Source: Rhododendron vialii (taxonomy: Eukaryota > Streptophyta > Magnoliopsida > Ericales > Ericaceae). Taken from it: a DNA stretch of 64,000 nucleotides. A program made the position numbers and the translations under genes. The DNA lies in the NCBI RefSeq assembly GCF_030253575.1, contig NC_080564.1, positions 10,088,501 through 10,152,500 of the forward strand, in the 5' to 3' direction. This document shows, in pieces, positions 57,904 to 64,000 of this stretch. A model generated the notes under the pieces. The model did no database searches. It saw nothing but the letters and a program-made list of their open reading frames with translations, and was not told where the DNA came from. Positions within the stretch are counted from its first letter, which is position 1. The number at the start of each line of letters is the position of its first letter.

Positions 57904-60564
57904 AAATTTGTTGCCTTCTAAGTTTTCATATTCGAAACTTCACTTGTACTATCAACTTTTATAGAGTCAGCTCATAAAGGATTTTGCCCCAACTTTAGTT
58001 GAGCCCCCGTTAGTGAGGTTAAATATTCACGCAATTTAGCTAATGTGGGACTTCAACTATTTTATGTGTCTATGCACGTCTCCTTTCTCACTCCAAGGAG
58101 TTATCCAAAATTGTAAACAAAACAGATGGTTCATTTTCATCATTTGTTTTTTTCTTTTTTCTCTACAAAAATGTGCTTCGATCATGAGATTACTGTCATC
58201 AGATAAATTTGATTCTTCTCGCCAATCTACACTCTAGGGCGTACAAAATCATCAAAATGGGACTAGTTGTGGGGCTCATAGTAGATTGAGATTCTCAGCA
58301 ATCTACAAGTGCACCTCATTGATTTCAGTCATTCACCACGCAGGGCTAGCTAGACAGAGTCATCTAAGAAAAAGTTGATCGAACATCGATAGTCATACGG
58401 TCAAATCAAGTTCATTTCACTGATAATGAACGGTCTATTTCAAAGTACCAACAGTCCGAATAAATTTGAGTCAATCATGTGACCCTTAGTAGCCAACTAA
58501 TTCTGATATTTAATTTTTACATGCAACGTCCTTCTCAATGGATCCTATAACAAGGTCAGGGGCTTTAATAATGAGAGAAAATCCAGAGCTGCTTCATTTG
58601 ATCTTTTTCTCGTTGTTTTGTATTTTTGAAAAAGAAAAATAAAAGAAAAGAAAACGTGTTTGTTTGTTGTGCCAACTGATCACAATATCTATTCATGTTT
58701 GCCAAGTTCTGGCTGACCCACCATTATGACATGTGCCCCATCTACATACAAAGTCAAGGTTAGGCTAGTCAGGATAAGAAGGAAAACAGTACAAGAACAT
58801 GATACCAAGAACCTTTTTGTAGTTCTATTTTTTGTTCTGAAATAGTATCATAAAGGTGGAGAGAACGTGATTCAGGGCTATGAAGCACCAGTACACTTAA
58901 GAAGTTGTCGTATTCATATTGGTTGTACAAATGGTTCACATCACTTCCGCATACCATAATACAGTACCTACTACTATTGAATTCTAAGCAAGCGACGCGT
59001 TTAAAACACCGAAACACGCGTTTAAAAAAACACTTGTTTCATAGGTTCAATTGAAAAATATATTATCAAATGTGCCTTGCGATTTGTCTATTTGATAGAT
59101 TATCTATTGTTTAGTGTTTAATTGGAAGAGGATCCTCTCTAGTTGCTTTAATTGCAGTCTTGTTCGGCCCATTGTGATGATCGGAGGCTAGTCTTGTTAG
59201 TCTTTTTTGGTTCTTTATAAATGATCGGAATCATTTATTTTTTAGAGCTCTTTGAAAAAATGGCCACGCCAAATATCATGTTCATCAAATAACGTTTGAT
59301 ATGTTTTTGAAAGGCATTTATGTCTAAAAGAATTGGCCCCAATTCTGGATTTCAATTTCAACATAAACGCATTCCCAAAACATATCAATTGATATTCAGT
59401 AAACATGATTTTGAAGTGGATGATGTTCTCGACGAGCTTTAAAAAAAAGAATGGTTCCGATTACTGGAGTAGGCCGGGAAGGGCCCACAATATACCTAAC
59501 AGAACGGCCCAATCCTTTTTAAGGATTAGAGAGGAGCTTATTGTCAAATTCAAAACGAGGCACAAATTAGAATAAAAACTTCATTAATGGTTTCATGTAT
59601 TCCTTATTGGTCATACGTTATAAGCATTTATACTACACAAGTCTCTTCCTATTCATAGATGATAAAAATAAAAAATAAAAAACTTCCTATTCACAGGAGT
59701 TGAGCTCACAAATATAACCGTTGAAATATAGTCGTTACAAATATAATTGTTACAAAAAATATGACCATTGAAATATAGTCGTTACAAATGTGGTCATTAG
59801 AATAGATCTGGTCAGAAAATATAACCAAGAAAATTAAAAATTAAAAAAATTAAATTGAAAGTATAAAGAAAAAGTATTTTTACTAAAATAAAGTTAGAAT
59901 AGAGTTGGATGCACAGTACTTCGAAAAAAGTGACTAGGTAAAATAGAAAAGTGGCTTTTTAAGTTTAATTTGGTCCAAAATTTGCTAAGGCTGATGCGGA
60001 TGCTCTTATGGATTTTAGTTCTTTTTTCTTTATTTTTATCAAATGGATTTTACATCATTAGAGTCAAACAAGAAAAGAAATATGGTCCACATGTTTTATT
60101 TTCTGGGTATTTATTCTGAGAATGTCGTGAAGTTTTGCTTTTCATTTTGGTTGTTCCATTGGATGTTCACAAACAGCAAAAACTACAACAACAAAGCATT
60201 TGCACTAAAATAACTCTTTATTACAAGTATTGTTTCTGCGGCATTCAACATCACAGGTACATGGTATCTACAAACCTGGGTATAAAGCTTTCGAAAGGTA
60301 AATACAAGTAAACCACTAGCACCATACTCCTTCCATGATCTATATTGAACACCCAATGACTAAGATTAAAAGAATTGAAGTGGAAACTAGGCGGAACAGA
60401 AACCAAAATGCACATATCAACTCACCAAATCATAACGGATGCCCTTCTGAGTTGAGTTCACGGTAAGAAGATTGGCTTTGTCTTTGAATTTGTTGATGCT
60501 GAAGGGTGAAGGCCATATTGCACAACTGTATATTTCTCAAACATTCTTGACTAGCAAGGTTTTT
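57904..60564. other. Gene-free stretch
   Basis: No gene is supported. A short diverged direct repeat (GTTGAAATATAGTCGTTACA and ATTGAAATATAGTCGTTACA) lies at about 59720-59800. The segment at about 60200-60564 is probably the 3' UTR of the minus-strand gene that ends at 60565. Confidence 0.4.
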
Positions 60565-62215
60565 TTACTGTGCTCCAGAATTCCTAGCTGAGACCTGTGT
60601 ATCCACCACACTTGATTCACGCTTTTTCTTACTTCTGGAGCTGCGTTTTGATTTGCGCGGTCGAGTTTTTGTACCAGGCTTCTCCCTGTTTTCCTCAGTG
60701 GTAATCGTTGTCTCATTAGATGGAAGTTCAGGAGGAGCATCTGGCCAAGGAGTGCGTTTTGATGGGACTGTGACCTCCATTGGGGTATCAATGATCCATC
60801 TGCATGATAAAGAAGTTAATTTTAGCAACAAGCAGAGAATCTCAGCAACAAAAACCAATGTGGGAAATTATCATGGAACAGAGCAAGACGGCAAGATTAA
60901 AAACACTTGCTTCGTTGTAAGGTGCTGGTGAATCATGATGAAGTCATAGAAGTACCAATCTACCAAAATGGTTTGGCAAGAGAAGCTAAGCATCCGTCTG
61001 CTGAAGAAGAGTTGATCCCCAGGAAAAAAAAATTACAGATTACTAAAAAAGTCGCAAGTGTTTTTATCTTCATTTTTTTTGGTCAAACGGAATAGAGTCA
61101 AGTGTTTTTTTCAGCCATACATGAGACATTACTGTCCTTGGATAGGAAAAGGTTGACTTATTGTTCAACTGCTCGCAGTCAGACATCAAAAACCTTCGGA
61201 CCTTTTCTCAGCCTGATATTGAGAATTAGTATGTTCGCTGCCTATGATACCAAACTACATTACAGGACCTCTTTGCCTTCGGATTCAAATATAACTCAAA
61301 ACTTCGTGCTTATGAGGGGCTAAAATTATGGATTCAGTGGGGCACCATAATCTTTCTTACCCTATGATCTGGGCACAGTTCAACTGATAGAATATTGCTA
61401 ATCTATGAGGGAAAGTAACGCGAAAGCGATGATGATAAATAAAATAAAATAAAAAGTAAAAGTAACCTCCAGTTATGAAAATGAAATAATCAACAAGATG
61501 AAGAAAATGGCATTTTTGCAGCATAACAAGTTATTTTTGCTTCACAGAAATGGTTACCGTACACTTTAGTCCACAAAGCAAAGGTGTAGAAGTGGCTATT
61601 TCACAAGGCAGGTAGGTAATTCGCACATAGCCCAGACCACAAGGTGGCTAAGTAAAACTTATCCTACTAAATGATTATGTACGCATTTCTCCATGCAAAC
61701 AAATCGTTTAGTTTGCGATTGATGCAAGGTACTTTTATACTCTGGACAAGCACACATTGTTTCACACAACTGCACCGAGGCCAATAAAATAGCTATTCAA
61801 ATTCCACTTTTCTAGTTTAACTCGCCACTTTTTTTAACACACTCCCACAAAGCTTTTTATTTGAACAACTTACTCGAAATATCAGTCTTCAGTTCTTGAC
61901 CAAACCCATAGGCCCTACTACTCTAATGTGAAGAAAAATATTGACCTTATGTAATTTAATTACTGTCACGATGTCATCCCTAAAAAACCATAGATACCTC
62001 TATAAATCTGTATGTTAACCAATATAATGGTGTTTTCAATATTTTGATCAGCCTAGGCAGCAGTGCCGAAATTGGCAGCCCATTCAATGAGATAGCAATT
62101 TGTTTTTGGACATTAAAAAACCATACACTCAGAGACAGATATAGAAAGTAATAAAGCAAGTAGTGTGCAGAAAACCTCTAATTTTTATATAGATAGTCTC
62201 TTAAACCCATCATAC

Positions 62216-62277
<62 letters not shown>

Positions 62278-64000
62278 CAATTACTGAGGAGGGTGGCGGC
62301 ATTTGATGTGGTGTTGAGCGTAAGAGTGCCAGTGATGTAAAGGGGCTATCGGGAAAGGGGAAGAGCGGAAAGAGAGGAGAAAAAAAGGTTGTTTGGTTTT
62401 TGGATGTAGTTCGAATGTGTGCGAGCTTACCTTGGCATAAAATGATGAACATTGAACAATATTGATGTTATAATTTTCTGTTAATGATTCAATGGCAGCT
62501 TACAAGGACCAAGAGTGTTGACAATAGAATTAAAAAAAGGGAGGGCAGTGGCATTTCAAAACCTGGGGAGGTTGATGTATTTGTCATAAACCTCAAGGGA
62601 GGTCCCTTGAGCAGAATAACTAAGAAGTTTAATTTTCATAAACAACTAACATTCAAAATAACATCAACACCGTGCCCAAGACAACATCACCACCACCTTA
62701 GGTCTATACTATAGAAGCTGGAAAAGAAATTATGAAACTAGGTACATATGTATGTATTAATTTGTCTTGTGATTGGTAATTAAGAAGTCCTAGAGTATTA
62801 TTCAGATTGGTTTTTGTTTGAGTCCAGCTTTGGCGCGGTAGTTCCTTATGCCAAACCAAATTGAAACCAAGCGGGTATTTCGATTTTAAAAATGAAACCT
62901 TCCCACTGGTTGGGAAAGTTCAGAGAAACCGTCCTCGTAGGAGCTTATCAGTTTGGGTACCAGTTTGTTTCGGGTGAAAAAGCAATCCCTGAAGTCTACC
63001 CTTTTCGTACCAGAATTTACAGCATTGGTTCCGGAAGGATCTGCGTTCCAACAAACATAGGTATATTCATACAATAAAAACTTCACCAACCAAATGTCAA
63101 AGCAAGTGCCATTCAACCAAATGAACCCACCCACCAAACGACAAAGCAACCAAATGAACCCACCAAACGACAAAGCAACCAAATGATAAACACTCAACCA
63201 AACATAACTCAGAGAACTACCTAGACACGAGATGTGCCATACCTTAGAAACATGAACATATGAACACAGTTTCTACAACCAAATGACAAAGCAAGGGCCA
63301 TTCAATGAACCAACTCGACCAAATATTGGTAAAGGGATGGATGAAACAATTCAAAAAAAAAAGATACACAGAATTAGGAAGACATCAGTACACGGAACAG
63401 TAGGCATACAAAAACAATAGTGGCTTAATTAACAACAGGTCTGGCAATGCCTTTTGGTAAGATTGTGACCAAAGGTTATTTGAGGCGTGTATAGAAGTTG
63501 AATGATAGATTGTTTTGACTCAGTTCATGCATTTCATACTTCTAAACTCACACGTACACAACTAGGTTGGAGACAGTAGGTGCATGAACGTAATGGGAAA
63601 GCATCAATACAGCGCCTTCAATTATGAGCAAATACTACTATCATCAAAAAAAGATCATCGATGATATGCTGATTGCAAATGAGCTATATCACAAAGCTAA
63701 ATAACATCATTAGCAGATACATTAATAGGACTAAGCGGAGGCTGTGGAGCAATAATGTACAAAGCAAGGTGGATAGTAAAACACTGACCTGGCAGGAAAT
63801 TTGCTATCTGCACGAGCTTCAACACGGAGCCACCAAAGCAAAATCTTGCGCCCACAGCTGCCCAGAGGCTCCACCACAGAAGGGTCCTTCAGCAGAGATA
63901 AGGGAGTCTCGATATCCTCTGCATCCCCACCTACTGTATCTAGATCCTTAACCCACTCTGGCTTGTCACCTTCATTTTCCTTCCAGAGCAGCCTTGAATT
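60565..64000 (-). CDS. 3' part of an unrecognised minus-strand gene
   Basis: Two exons are supported. The upstream one, 63789-64000, runs off the right edge; it reads without stops and ends at a good donor (CCAG|GTCAGT). The last exon, 60565-60799, begins after TTATCATGCAG. Both junctions fall after the second base of a codon, so they can be joined directly (ADSKFPAR-WIIDTPMEV), leaving a ~3-kb intron; further small exons within it are possible. Visible protein: an acidic stretch (WVKDLDTVGGDAEDIETPLS), then VEPLGSCGRKILLWWLRVEA, then a proline-rich region and a very basic Ser/Lys/Arg tail (TRPRKSKRSSRSKKKRESS) ending ARNSGAQ. The tail looks like a nuclear or nucleic-acid-binding signal, but I do not recognise the family and claim no function. 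Splice support is moderate; the start is outside the window. Confidence 0.6.
60800..63788 (-). other. Proposed intron of the minus-strand gene
   Basis: No strong exon is seen inside. One exon-like piece lies at about 62434-62480 on the minus strand (acceptor ATTAACAG, donor GCCAAG|GTAAGC), but its phase does not fit a direct join to the upstream exon. Direct repeats of CCACCAAACGACAAAGCAAC lie at about 63128-63185. Confidence 0.35.
62218..62276. repeat. (GA)n microsatellite
   Basis: 59 bp of uninterrupted GA repeats, the longest simple repeat here. It lies within the proposed large intron of the minus-strand gene. Confidence 0.95.

Noticed and set aside
62886-63197. Open frames on both strands near 63 kb
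   Set aside because: They overlap each other antisense, partly in a short direct-repeat area (CCACCAAACGACAAAGCAAC), and do not fit the exon phases of the minus-strand gene.

Overview
This is a stretch of a flowering-plant nuclear genome, most likely a eudicot. The evidence is GT-AG introns of very different sizes, AT-rich gene-free DNA packed with small transposons, CT/GA-repeat 5' leaders, and proteins that read as plant families (EB1C, ARF1, RER1, a VFB/SKIP2 F-box protein, a DUF247 protein, PIP-type secreted peptides, a BSD2-like zinc-finger protein). The species cannot be named from the sequence.

Layout. 1-6.8 kb is transposon debris: a hairpin MITE, a one-ended Ty1/copia fossil (minus strand, one LTR plus the reverse transcriptase/RNase H part of pol), LTR-like non-coding DNA with a cluster of CCGTATCGATACGG palindromes, and a Harbinger-like element. 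7.8-8.5 kb holds two adjacent hairpin MITEs. 9.5-10.0 kb is a single-exon gene for a plastid-type DnaJ zinc-finger protein. 13.2-17.9 kb holds two PIP/PIPL-type peptide-hormone precursors about 4 kb apart on opposite strands, with a tRNA-type SINE and other small insertions between them. 20.7-23.7 kb is a six-exon EB1C gene and 25.0-26.8 kb a five-exon ARF1-type GTPase gene with a solo LTR in intron 3. 26.9-36.6 kb is gene-free and carries a MITE nested in a MITE, a foldback element, a LINE tail and a Tourist-like element. 36.7-38.4 kb is a single-exon F-box/LRR gene (VFB/SKIP2 type). 38.4-47.2 kb is gene-free, with two tandem duplications, a second solo LTR, two Stowaway MITEs, another hairpin element and two inverted pyrimidine/purine tracts. 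47.3-51.8 kb is RER1 (three exons, a 3.9-kb first intron). 53.2-54.8 kb is an intronless DUF247 gene on the minus strand. 54.8-60.5 kb is gene-free with MITEs. 60.6-64.0 kb is the 3' part of a minus-strand gene that I do not recognise and that runs off the right edge.

The genes are independent housekeeping and signalling loci, not a pathway cluster. RER1 and ARF both belong to ER-Golgi traffic, but nothing in the sequence suggests shared control. EB1C and SKIP2 lie close together in Arabidopsis (At5g67270 and At5g67250), so this window probably keeps an old syntenic block that was later expanded by transposons. The more unusual observations are the peptide-precursor pair (one member with a 23-residue tandem repeat of its bioactive region), the nested near-perfect hairpin element with an unoccupied relative elsewhere in the window, a recurring class of hairpin MITEs, and several insertions with exact target-site duplications.
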